From: a bacterium UBP6_UBA1196
GTDB taxonomy: Bacteria > UBP6 > UBA1177
Assembly (NCBI GenBank): GCA_002310035.1
Contig: DBYC01000018.1
Coordinates: forward strand, 19,490-34,671
Length of the DNA stretch: 15,182 nucleotides
Direction of reading: 5' to 3'
Shown here: piece after piece, positions 1 to 7,295 of the stretch
How positions within the stretch are numbered: the first letter of the stretch is position 1
How the letters are laid out: every line of letters starts with the position of its first letter
The notes under the pieces: generated by a model
Told to the model about the DNA's origin: nothing
Database searches by the model: none
The model's input: only the letters and a program-made list of their open reading frames with translations
Made by a program: the position numbers and the translations under genes

Positions 1-1089
1 ATCGTCATGGATTTCGAGAACTCGCTCGGCGTCGTTTTCGGCTCGGCATACCTCGGCAGCTGCAAAAAACTTATGTTCACAGTCATGAACTACTATCTGC
101 CGGAATGCGGCATACTTCCGCTTCACTGCAGCGCGAACGAAGGTGCAGACGGTGTCAGCGCACTTATGCTCGGACTCAGCGGAACAGGCAAAACGACACT
201 TTCGGCTGACCCGGCAAGAAAGCTCATCGGTGACGACGAGCACGGCTGGAATGACAACGGCATCGCAAATTTCGAGAACGGCTGCTACGCGAAACTCATC
301 AACCTCAACAAAGAGAAAGAACCCGAGATCTACAACGCGGTTTTCCACGAGGCTGACTACATGGAACACGGCGCTATGATCGAAAACTGCATGATCTATC
401 CTGACGGCACGATCGATTTCGACGACGAGAGATACACGGCGAACTCGCGTGCAAGCTATCCTTTGAGATTCCTCTCGAACATCAAGGAAAGCTCGGTAAG
501 CTCGCATCCTTCGACGATAATTTTTCTCACCGCCGATGCAAACGGTGTTCTTCCGCCTGTCGCAAAACTCACGAAAGAGCAGGCTATGCTCTGGTTCCTC
601 ATGGGCTACACGAGCAAACTTGCAGGCACGGAAACCGGGATCGTAGAGCCGGTAAGCACGTTCTCGAGATTCTTCGGCGCACCTTTCATGCCGAGAAATC
701 CTGACGACTACAGCTCGCTTCTCGGCAAAAAGATGGAAAAGCACGGCGTCAACGTTTACCTTGTCAACACAGGCTGGAGCGGCGGTGCATACGGCACGGG
801 CAAGAGAATGGACATCAACATAACGAGAGCTATAGTTTCGGCTGCGATCAGCGGCGAACTCGAAAAATCGGAATACGCGGAAGACAAACTTTTCCATGTC
901 ATGATCCCGAAGAGCTGCCAGGGTGTCGAAAGTTCGATCCTCGACCCGGTAAACACCTGGAGTGACAAAGAGGCATTCAAGGCAAGAGCTGAAAAACTCG
1001 CTGCCGAATTCTCGAAACAGTTTGACAAGGCTTACGGTCACAACACCAATCTTTCGGAGTCGCTTAAAAGCCAATGTCCCGGGAAATAA
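1..1089 (+). CDS. pckA: ATP-dependent phosphoenolpyruvate carboxykinase, 5'-truncated by the window
   Basis: PEP carboxykinase converts oxaloacetate and ATP to phosphoenolpyruvate, CO2 and ADP in the cytoplasm, the entry step of gluconeogenesis. The frame is open from base 1 (Ile-Val before the Met at 7), so that Met is internal. Counting from the Met at 7, the kinase-1a P-loop GLSGTGKTT lies at residues 56-64 and the metal-binding kinase-2 stretch IGDDEHGW at 74-81. The NSRASYP segment matches the NTRVSYP of E. coli Pck that carries the substrate-binding Arg. By position of the P-loop, about 190 N-terminal residues lie outside the window; the C-terminus is complete. The ATP- rather than GTP-type follows from the P-loop form and the overall likeness to E. 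coli PckA. The gene ends in TAATG, overlapping the start of the next gene. Confidence 0.95.
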   Translation: MVMDFENSLGVVFGSAYLGSCKKLMFTVMNYYLPECGILPLHCSANEGADGVSALMLGLSGTGKTTLSADPARKLIGDDEHGWNDNGIANFENGCYAKLINLNKEKEPEIYNAVFHEADYMEHGAMIENCMIYPDGTIDFDDERYTANSRASYPLRFLSNIKESSVSSHPSTIIFLTADANGVLPPVAKLTKEQAMLWFLMGYTSKLAGTETGIVEPVSTFSRFFGAPFMPRNPDDYSSLLGKKMEKHGVNVYLVNTGWSGGAYGTGKRMDINITRAIVSAAISGELEKSEYAEDKLFHVMIPKSCQGVESSILDPVNTWSDKEAFKARAEKLAAEFSKQFDKAYGHNTNLSESLKSQCPGK

Positions 1090-1823
1090 TGCTCAGAACC
1101 GAGGGTCTCACCGCCGGTTACGGTGCGGGGACGATCCTCGAGGACATAACTTTCCAGATTGAAAAGGGGGAGCGTTTCGTCGTTCTCGGCGAATCGGGAT
1201 GCGGCAAATCGACTTTGATGAAGGCGATCGTCGGTCTCAATCCCCCTTTAAGCGGTAAAATTTTCTTCCACGAAGAGGAAATTATCCACCCGATGCCGGA
1301 AAATTCTGATTTCTATAGGAAAATCGGCATCTTATATCAAAGTTCGGCGCTTCTCAATTCGCTCAATCTCGAAGAAAACATAATGCTTCCGATAACGATG
1401 CACTATCCCGATTTTTCCAAAAAAACGGCTAAGGACATGGCCGACGAGAAATTGGCGATGGTCAATCTCTACAAAGACCGCGACAAGTTTCCTCAGGAAC
1501 TTTCAGGCGGTATGAAAAAGAGGGGAGCTTTGGCGAGAGCGCTCGTTCTTGACCCCGACATCATCTTTTTCGACGAGCCTCAGGCCGGTCTCGACCCTGT
1601 CACGGCGCGTGATCTCGATATGCTTTTCATCAAGCTCAACGAGCAGCTTGGAACGACATATTTCATCGTAACGCACGAGCTTCTTTCGATAAAAAGAACG
1701 GCTCAGAAAGTTCTCATGCTTGCCGACAAGCACGTTCTATTTTCAGGGACTTTTGACGATGCGATGAAATCTGATATTTTCAAAGTGAAACGCTTTTTCA
1801 ATGTCGACAAATACAGTAAATGA
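1089..1823 (+). CDS. MlaF-like ABC transporter ATP-binding protein
   Basis: Cytoplasmic ATPase subunit of an ABC transporter, closest in style to MlaF/Ttg2A, which powers phospholipid or lipid transport between the membranes with an MlaE permease and an MlaD MCE protein. In the 244-residue form: Walker A GESGCGKST 34-42, Q-loop Gln84 inside YQSSALLNSLN (the MlaF pattern), signature LSGGM 138-142 followed by KKRGALARAL, Walker B with FFDEP 160-164, H-loop His196. The start at 1089 is preferred because it gives a TAATG junction with the pckA stop, has GGGA just upstream, and begins MLRTEGL like most ABC ATPases; an in-frame ATG at 1074 would add five residues. No permease or MCE partner gene is next to it; the following gene is ribD, so its partners must be elsewhere. 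The substrate is inference from family. Confidence 0.88.
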   Translation: MLRTEGLTAGYGAGTILEDITFQIEKGERFVVLGESGCGKSTLMKAIVGLNPPLSGKIFFHEEEIIHPMPENSDFYRKIGILYQSSALLNSLNLEENIMLPITMHYPDFSKKTAKDMADEKLAMVNLYKDRDKFPQELSGGMKKRGALARALVLDPDIIFFDEPQAGLDPVTARDLDMLFIKLNEQLGTTYFIVTHELLSIKRTAQKVLMLADKHVLFSGTFDDAMKSDIFKVKRFFNVDKYSK

Positions 1824-1831
1824 GTGTTCCG

Positions 1832-1846
1832 CGGAGGTTCATTTTG
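1832..1846 (+). promoter_or_regulatory. Shine-Dalgarno that favours a TTG start for ribD
   Basis: CGGAGG at 1832-1837 lies six bases before an in-frame TTG at 1844. The same GCGGAGGTT string precedes the channel gene at 9752. The alternative ATG at 1820, overlapping the preceding stop as ATGA, has no purine-rich site in front of it. The site therefore decides the likely ribD start. Confidence 0.65.
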
Positions 1847-2908
1847 AGCCCTGAAATCAATGAAACGACCGTTTTTCGGATGATGGAAAGGGCGGTCGAA
1901 CTTTCGAAAAAGGCGACGGTGAAAACCTATCCGAATCCGAAAGTCGGGGCGGTGATTTTTGACGACGAGGGAAAAATCGTTTCGGAAGGTTTCACGCAGG
2001 AATACGGCCGTGATCATGCCGAAGCCGACGCACTGAGAAAAATCGGTTTCAAAGCTCCCGGGTTCAACATGGCAGTTACTCTTGAACCGTGCAATCACTA
2101 CGGAAAGACTCCGCCATGCGCGAAAGCTATACTGGAAGCGGGTATCAAAAGAGTTTTTGTCGCAAAAAAGGAAGAAAACGCAAAAGCCGTTGGCGGACTT
2201 GATTTTTTGATTCAAAACGGCGTGAAAGGTGCATTGGTAAAGGGTTTCGCGGCAGAAGTCGAAGAGATAAACCGCTTCTTTTTCAAGGGGATCAGAACAA
2301 ATCTTCCCTGGATAACAGTAAAAGTTGCTGCAAGCAAGGACGGTTTTATAACTCAAAAAGTGGGCGAAAGGTGCATCATCAGCGGCTCAGAGGCACAAAT
2401 CTATGTCCATAAACTCAGAAGCAAGCATTCTGCCATCGCAGTCGGCGCGAATACCGTAAATATCGACGATCCAATGCTTACAGTCCGGCTGGTAGAGGGT
2501 TTCAGCCCGCAGCCGGTTATTTTCAGCCGGAATTTTTCCTTGGACATGGATTCAAAGGTGATGAAAAGAGATCCGATAATCTTCACAAGTGCCAATAAAG
2601 CGCATGAAACCAAGGCTAAAATCGAAATTTTACCCCAAAATTTTGAACTCAAAGATGCCCTTTCAATTCTTTACACAAAATATAAAATAAATTCCGTTCT
2701 TTTAGAAGGTGGCGCAAACCTCGTGAAAGCCTTTATGGAAGCAGGTTTGGCGGATGAATTCCAGCTAATAGAATCGGAAAAAGTTTTCGGAAGCGGGCTA
2801 AAACTTTTTGATGAAACCGGAAAAAAACTTTTTGAAAATTCCTTTGATCTCACTCATTCGGAAAAACTCGGAAACGACACTTTGAAAATATACAGAAAAA
2901 AATCATGA
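1844..2908 (+). CDS. ribD: RibD: diaminohydroxyphosphoribosylaminopyrimidine deaminase / aminouracil reductase
   Basis: Bifunctional cytoplasmic enzyme of riboflavin synthesis: the N-terminal domain deaminates the pyrimidine formed by GTP cyclohydrolase II and the C-terminal domain reduces its ribosyl group with NADPH. In the 354-residue form the zinc site is His58-Ala-Glu60 (HAEADAL) with Cys83 and Cys92 in PCNHYGKTPPC, and Glu60 is the catalytic proton carrier. The reductase domain begins near PWITVKVAASKDG and contains LLEGGANL near the end. Length is normal for RibD. I chose the TTG at 1844 because of the strong upstream Shine-Dalgarno; ATG 1820 would add eight residues. No ribE, ribA or ribH gene and no FMN riboswitch is visible, so this ribD stands alone inside an unrelated gene string. 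It overlaps the ClC gene by ATGA. Confidence 0.94.
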   Translation: MSPEINETTVFRMMERAVELSKKATVKTYPNPKVGAVIFDDEGKIVSEGFTQEYGRDHAEADALRKIGFKAPGFNMAVTLEPCNHYGKTPPCAKAILEAGIKRVFVAKKEENAKAVGGLDFLIQNGVKGALVKGFAAEVEEINRFFFKGIRTNLPWITVKVAASKDGFITQKVGERCIISGSEAQIYVHKLRSKHSAIAVGANTVNIDDPMLTVRLVEGFSPQPVIFSRNFSLDMDSKVMKRDPIIFTSANKAHETKAKIEILPQNFELKDALSILYTKYKINSVLLEGGANLVKAFMEAGLADEFQLIESEKVFGSGLKLFDETGKKLFENSFDLTHSEKLGNDTLKIYRKKS

Positions 2909-4950
2909 GAAAAATATCTTTCTTTAAATTAAAAAACTTCCTCGAGAAGGCGAAACTGAAAGAGGGAACATTTTTGATTTTTGCGGCGGTGCTTATCGGC
3001 ATTCTGGCAGGCTGCGCGTTCCTCTGCTTCAACTGGATGATAGATTACTTGTCGAAACTTTTTATCGGCGCTCCCACGATCGCCGCAGTCGAGGCTTTCA
3101 AGAAACTGCCGACATGGTACAAGTTCGTTCTTCCGCTGACAGGCGTTTTCATAAGCGGCTTTATTATCCGCTATCTCTGCAAGGAAAGCGGAGGCGCAGG
3201 CTTCGGATTTCTCCTCAAAACTTTGAAGCTGAAGAACGGGATCATGCCGCCGAAACTTGCGGTTTTCAAAATGATAACTTCGTCACTTTCGATCGCAACA
3301 GGTGTTCCGCTCGGCAACGAAGGTCCGATAATTATGATAGGTTCTTCCCTCGGATCGACTCTGGGACAATTCTTAAGCATGCCGATTTCCAGAATCAAAC
3401 TTTTTGTGGGCTGCGGTGCGGCTGCCGGTCTTGCGGTCGCTTTTGATGCCCCGATAGCAGGAACTATTTTTGCGGTCGAGACGATCCTCGGAAATTACGC
3501 TATCGGAACTCTGACACCTATCGTCGTTTCGGCGGCTACTGCAAGTTTCTTCGGTTCGTACTTCATGCCGGGGCATACTGCTCTTCCGGCTGCGGCGCTC
3601 GGTTTCAGCGCAGAGATCAGTTCGGGAACGGAGATTTTTCTTTTCACGACTTTTGGCCTCATCAACGCGCTTTTGGGAGTAGGTCTTATCAAACTCACAT
3701 ATTTCAATTCCAACATTTTTGACAGAGTTAAGGCGAAACTGCCTGAATTTATCCACATTCCGCTCCTTCTTCTGCCGTTCGCGCTGACTGTTCCCTTTGT
3801 TCCTGAAATTTTCGGTCTCGGCAAGGACATGATGCTTGCCGGAAACGGTTTCACGCCGTCGTTTCTGATCGGAATAGCCCTGCTCAAGCTTGTTTTCCTT
3901 TCGATCGCTTTTGCAAGCGGAGCTTCGGGCGGAATTTTTCTCCCGATACTTTTTGTCGGTTACATTTTTGGTCTCGGTTTCGGAAAAATAATCCCGATGT
4001 TCTATCCTGAATTCGGCCCCTCGATAGGGATCAGTTTCGCGTCAGTCGGAATCGGTGCGCTTCTTGGTGCCGCGACTCAGGAACCTATTTCTTCGCTTTT
4101 GATAGTTTTTGAGATCACGCGGGACTACAACATGCTTCCTTCGCTTATGCTCGCGACCGTAGTTGCGACCTTGATCTCAAAACGGATGAGCGTTTTTTCG
4201 ATCTACAACTACCAGCTTTACAAAGAAGGCATCGCGATCGACGAGAGCGAAGAGGCTTCGATCATGAACGAAAACCATGTTCAGCTCTGCCTTCGCCCTG
4301 AGTGCGTCGTTGTCCACAAGGATGAACAGCTTCCGCAGATCCTCGACAAAATGAGGGACAAAGAGCGCTTTGAATCGTATGTCGTCGATGATTCGGGCAA
4401 ATATCTTGGCGCGATAAACGGCGTTTTCAGCTCAAACAACAAAGTTGATTACGACGCGATCGGTGCAATGGTGCTTGCAAGCGATCTTCTTGATACGACT
4501 TTCCCGACGGTGAAACTTGACACTCCGCTTTCACAGGCGATGAGATTTATGATAAAGCGCGAAGTCATAGAACTGCCTGTTCTTTCCGACGAAGGCAAGG
4601 TAGTCGGCTGTATCCACGAGCACGATCTCATCGATTTCTATCACCGTGAGATCCTTTCGAAAGCAAATATGCTGAAAACCGTTCAGCGCGGTGAAGGGAC
4701 TGAACAGTGCAGCATCGAATTCGAGGATGAATACCGCATCGAGGCTGTGCCTACGAACAAAAAAATGTGGGGACACAACCTTATCGACCTCAAACTCCGC
4801 GAGAATTTCAACGTTTTGGTCCTTGCAGTCCGCGAAAAATCGACAGGGAAGGGAACGATGTCTCCCACAAAAACGCTTGAAGCAGGTGATGTCCTTATCG
4901 CAGCCGGAACAAAAGAGGATCTCGAGCGCCTTAAAGCCGCATTCAAGTGA
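2905..4950 (+). CDS. ClC-family chloride channel/transporter with CBS pair and C-terminal RCK_C (TrkA_C) domain
   Basis: Inner-membrane anion transporter of the ClC family, 681 residues. The membrane core spans about residues 20-430. It holds the gating-glutamate motif GNEGP (137-141, Glu139), the GGIFLP motif (342-347) and a Tyr in SIYNY (Tyr434) where E. coli ClC has Tyr445. The cytoplasmic part has two CBS motifs (about 463-580) and then an RCK_C/TrkA_C domain (about 600-681) ending in the usual LEAGDVLIAAGTKEDLERL pattern. Two filter-region positions depart from E. coli ClC: the GSGIP segment is replaced by a Gly/Ala/Phe stretch (GGAGFGF, 96-102), and the internal proton glutamate (E. coli Glu203) aligns with Thr193 in FAVET. 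Whether it is an exchanger or a channel cannot be decided here. CBS and RCK_C domains suggest control by a nucleotide or other small ligand. It overlaps ribD by four bases. Confidence 0.93.
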   Translation: MRKISFFKLKNFLEKAKLKEGTFLIFAAVLIGILAGCAFLCFNWMIDYLSKLFIGAPTIAAVEAFKKLPTWYKFVLPLTGVFISGFIIRYLCKESGGAGFGFLLKTLKLKNGIMPPKLAVFKMITSSLSIATGVPLGNEGPIIMIGSSLGSTLGQFLSMPISRIKLFVGCGAAAGLAVAFDAPIAGTIFAVETILGNYAIGTLTPIVVSAATASFFGSYFMPGHTALPAAALGFSAEISSGTEIFLFTTFGLINALLGVGLIKLTYFNSNIFDRVKAKLPEFIHIPLLLLPFALTVPFVPEIFGLGKDMMLAGNGFTPSFLIGIALLKLVFLSIAFASGASGGIFLPILFVGYIFGLGFGKIIPMFYPEFGPSIGISFASVGIGALLGAATQEPISSLLIVFEITRDYNMLPSLMLATVVATLISKRMSVFSIYNYQLYKEGIAIDESEEASIMNENHVQLCLRPECVVVHKDEQLPQILDKMRDKERFESYVVDDSGKYLGAINGVFSSNNKVDYDAIGAMVLASDLLDTTFPTVKLDTPLSQAMRFMIKREVIELPVLSDEGKVVGCIHEHDLIDFYHREILSKANMLKTVQRGEGTEQCSIEFEDEYRIEAVPTNKKMWGHNLIDLKLRENFNVLVLAVREKSTGKGTMSPTKTLEAGDVLIAAGTKEDLERLKAAFK

Positions 4951-5067
4951 ATAGACTTTTTTCCAGGCGGTTCCGCGCAGAATTCCCTTAAAATTTGATT
5001 TATATAAATTTATAATTATTATAATCTGTTTGTGTTTTTTGAAGGCTATATTTTTACGGAGTTGAAA
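4951..5067. other. Intergenic gap between the ClC gene and the next lipoprotein
   Basis: This is the only sizeable gap in the first 9 kb. It is AT-rich from about 4988 on and holds promoter-like hexamers and the Shine-Dalgarno GGAG (5058-5061, six bases before ATG 5068). No convincing terminator follows the ClC gene: the only inverted repeat, GCGG-TT-CCGC at 4967-4976, is very short and lacks a T-run. Confidence 0.6.
4995..5025 (+). promoter_or_regulatory. Probable sigma-70 promoter for the 5068 lipoprotein gene
   Basis: TTGATT at 4995-5000 and a perfect TATAAT at 5020-5025 are separated by 19 bp, slightly longer than ideal. A second TATAAT at 5011-5016 is too near to use the same -35. The -10 leaves a leader of about 35 bases that contains a good Shine-Dalgarno. 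The surrounding DNA is AT-rich, so chance hexamers are possible. Confidence 0.5.
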
Positions 5068-5916
5068 ATGAAAAAAATTTTGTCAGTCATGCTTGTTTGT
5101 TCGCTGTTTTTTGCTTTTTCATGCGGCAGCAGCGACAAAAAAGACGGAAAAATGTCTTTGCTCGAAAAGAAGATCGCGGTTATTAAGGAAGGAAATCCTG
5201 ACAGACCTGTAAAACAGATGATCGAGATCCTCAAACACAAAGGCGAGGACGAGGCGCTTGTTAAAAAGGAAATTCTTGGAATTTATTCTGAAATCACAGG
5301 CAAAATCAAACCCCATCAGCTTGCAGAGTTCAAGGAATCACCGAATAGAAACGTTAAGGTTCCCGGTGATGTTGCAAGAATTCACATCAAAAGCGACAAC
5401 GATTCGAATGTCATGCTTTTCCTCATGAAAGGCAACGAGCCTGTTGTTTGGGACGAGCTTGAGTTCAACACTGAGAAAAAATATGATTTTGTTCCGGGTC
5501 ACTACGATTTCGTTATGATCGTTGACCGCCGTTCGAACAACAATGTCTATGTTTTCAACTATGACCGCGATTTCAGCGGCGGAAAGCTTTATCTCGGCGA
5601 ATTCAAGATCAGCGGCAAATACAGCAATGCAGGCCAGTGCGAAAGCGGTTATCTCCGCGATGACGAGGAAGTCTGCATCGCTCCTTCGTTCAAGATTTTC
5701 GATAACTGCGATGAAGGAACGCATCTTGTCGAACATCTCTGCTGCGACGAGGGTTTCAATTTCATTCTTGACGGTAAATGCTCGAGATACAGCGGCACGG
5801 TTGAAAATTATTCGTGTCCGCGTGACACCTATGCTGTAGGAAAGGGAATCTGCTGCGAAACAGGTACAGTCCTTATCGACAATCAGTGCAGAAAACCGCC
5901 AAAAGAAGCTAAATAG
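5068..5916 (+). CDS. Cys-rich outer-membrane-type lipoprotein with tandem CC modules
   Basis: Predicted lipoprotein of 282 residues with no function that I recognise. MKK plus a hydrophobic stretch runs to FAFSC, with the lipid cysteine at residue 19; Gly at the next position does not signal inner-membrane retention. A charged, probably helical region (about 25-95) is followed by a beta-like domain (about 98-185). The C-terminus is Cys-rich: C191-x11-C203, then two copies of a module, C214-x10-CC(225,226)-x11-C238 and C250-x11-CC(262,263)-x10-C274. Ten cysteines besides the lipid one suggest disulfides in the periplasm or at the surface. The ATG at 5068 is chosen over an in-frame GTG at 5032 because it has GGAG six bases upstream and starts a proper signal peptide. 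A probable promoter lies just upstream. Confidence 0.85.
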   Translation: MKKILSVMLVCSLFFAFSCGSSDKKDGKMSLLEKKIAVIKEGNPDRPVKQMIEILKHKGEDEALVKKEILGIYSEITGKIKPHQLAEFKESPNRNVKVPGDVARIHIKSDNDSNVMLFLMKGNEPVVWDELEFNTEKKYDFVPGHYDFVMIVDRRSNNNVYVFNYDRDFSGGKLYLGEFKISGKYSNAGQCESGYLRDDEEVCIAPSFKIFDNCDEGTHLVEHLCCDEGFNFILDGKCSRYSGTVENYSCPRDTYAVGKGICCETGTVLIDNQCRKPPKEAK

Positions 5917-5928
5917 CTGAATTTTCTT

Positions 5929-6267
5929 ATGGATCAAAAACTTTCTCCCGAAATAGACCTTTTTAAAAAGCGTTTCCGCGATTTTTTGGAAAGCGAGGCG
6001 GAACTCAACGGAAAACTTCTTGTCAGAGAGCTGATTTTCCGCTTTGCCACAGTGCAGTTCCGGGATACTCACGGTTTTACGGCGGGGAAAGTCGAATACA
6101 TTGCCAAGGTCTTTGACGAGGCGCAGGCGGAATTCGGAAATATTTTCGAGGAATTCGCTGTTTTTTGCATTGAAAACGGTTTCGACGAGACTTTTATCAA
6201 TTCAGAGATTAAGGAATGGCTGACGGAAATTTCGGAAAAAATGGAGCTCGAAAAGGCGGAAGACTGA
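5929..6267 (+). CDS. Small helical protein of unknown function
   Basis: A 112-residue product that I do not recognise. It is rich in Glu, Phe and Lys, has no cysteine-based motif except one Cys, no signal peptide and no membrane segment, and looks mostly alpha-helical, so it is probably cytoplasmic. It follows the lipoprotein gene after 12 bases in the same reading frame, separated by the TAG stop at 5914-5916. I see no Shine-Dalgarno in front of ATG 5929, which weakens the start. Its last 52 bases overlap the start of the TonB/TolA-like gene in another frame. It is kept as a gene because the region between two co-directional genes would otherwise be empty for about 300 bases and its composition is protein-like. 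Confidence 0.6.
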   Translation: MDQKLSPEIDLFKKRFRDFLESEAELNGKLLVRELIFRFATVQFRDTHGFTAGKVEYIAKVFDEAQAEFGNIFEEFAVFCIENGFDETFINSEIKEWLTEISEKMELEKAED

Positions 6268-7295
6268 TTTTTTTCATTCTTCTTTCGGTGCTTCTTCACG
6301 GTCTGGTTTTTCTGATAAAAATCGACCTTTCAGCCGATAAAAGCAGCGAGGAGAGCCTTGTCTCTATAAAATATATCGACGATTCGGCCGCAAAACTGCC
6401 GGCAACTCCTGTTCTGCCTCCTAAGCCGGAAAAAAAGAAAGAGGATTCCAAGCCGAAAGGGCAGATCGTCGATATAGCAAAACCGAAAATAGAGAAAAAA
6501 CCTGCTGAAAGCCGCTTTCTTTCGGAATTCGACAGCGCAGTGGAAAAAGAAACTGTCGCGGCAAATCACGACGACAACATCAAAGTGCGCGGCGAAAAGC
6601 TGAAAAAACAGCTTGCTAAAAAAGCCGAGAATGTGAACGCCGAATCCGACGAAAGCATGGCCGTACCGCTTCAGGCCAACAACAACGAGAAGAACGAACC
6701 TGCAAAAGAACAGAAAATCAAAAAGGGAGAACTTAAAGGTTTTGAAGGAACTGACGGAAATTACGCCGCCGGAAAAGAGAAGGAAGTTGCCGGAAAAATC
6801 ACGGCAAAAGATGACAAAGACGAGGAAGGGCGCGTTAATGTCGGCGGCAGATGGATCCCGAAAAAACTTCTCCCTTACTTGAACGGAACGGATGCGGTCC
6901 TGATGAGTCCGTCGAACGATTTTCTTGAAGATGTCAAAAAAGGGAACGAGACTTATCTCAATACGAAGAAATTCCTGTACGCGGCCTATTTCAACAAGAT
7001 GAAAAGCGCTGTTTCGAGAAACTGGAGTCCGGGCACGGCGATAATCGTGAACGACCCGATGGGAACAATGTACGGCAGAAAGGACCGTTTCACCAAGCTC
7101 AGGGTTTTCATCTCGTCGAAAGGAAAGCTCGTAAAGGCGAAAGTCATCACGAGCAGCGGGGTCGATTTCCTGGACAGAGAGGCGATAAATGCGTTCAAAA
7201 TGGCGGCTCCTTTCGCTCCGCCGCCGGAAGTTCTTCTCAACGAAGACAAGCAGCTTGAAATACAATTCGGATTTATGGTGACAACACATGAATGA
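6216..7295 (+). CDS. TonB/TolA-family energy-transducer-like protein
   Basis: Inner-membrane-anchored periplasmic protein, 359 residues. Layout: a short basic N-terminus (ARKGGR), one membrane anchor (about 17-35), a Pro/Lys-rich segment (about 61-95), a long charged, probably extended or coiled region (about 100-205), and a C-terminal TonB/TolA-type domain (about 245-356) with SAVSRNWSP, LRVFISSKGKLVKAKV and SSGVDFLDREAINAF. This domain style resembles myxobacterial TonB-family proteins, in which the C-terminus contacts outer-membrane partners while the anchor is driven by an ExbB/ExbD- or TolQ/TolR-type motor. No such motor genes are in the window. The start at ATG 6216 overlaps the upstream gene by 52 bases and its AAGGA touches the ATG, so the start is uncertain, but the anchor demands a start near here. 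It overlaps queC by 8 bases. Confidence 0.82.
   Translation: MADGNFGKNGARKGGRLIFFILLSVLLHGLVFLIKIDLSADKSSEESLVSIKYIDDSAAKLPATPVLPPKPEKKKEDSKPKGQIVDIAKPKIEKKPAESRFLSEFDSAVEKETVAANHDDNIKVRGEKLKKQLAKKAENVNAESDESMAVPLQANNNEKNEPAKEQKIKKGELKGFEGTDGNYAAGKEKEVAGKITAKDDKDEEGRVNVGGRWIPKKLLPYLNGTDAVLMSPSNDFLEDVKKGNETYLNTKKFLYAAYFNKMKSAVSRNWSPGTAIIVNDPMGTMYGRKDRFTKLRVFISSKGKLVKAKVITSSGVDFLDREAINAFKMAAPFAPPPEVLLNEDKQLEIQFGFMVTTHE

Noticed and set aside
1703..2356. Antisense open frame over ribD and the ABC ATPase end
   Set aside because: It covers the conserved RibD deaminase motifs on the other strand and shows no features of its own.
4967..4976. GCGG-TT-CCGC as a terminator after the ClC gene
   Set aside because: Four-bp stem, two-base loop and no following T-run.
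5338..6072. Long antisense open frame over the Cys-rich lipoprotein
   Set aside because: The plus strand has a signal peptide, Shine-Dalgarno and structured Cys modules; the antisense product shows no motif.
6330..7289. Long open frame antisense to the TonB-like gene
   Set aside because: It mirrors the codon pattern of the plus-strand gene, has no recognisable domain and is very rich in Phe and Arg; the plus-strand product has clear TonB features.
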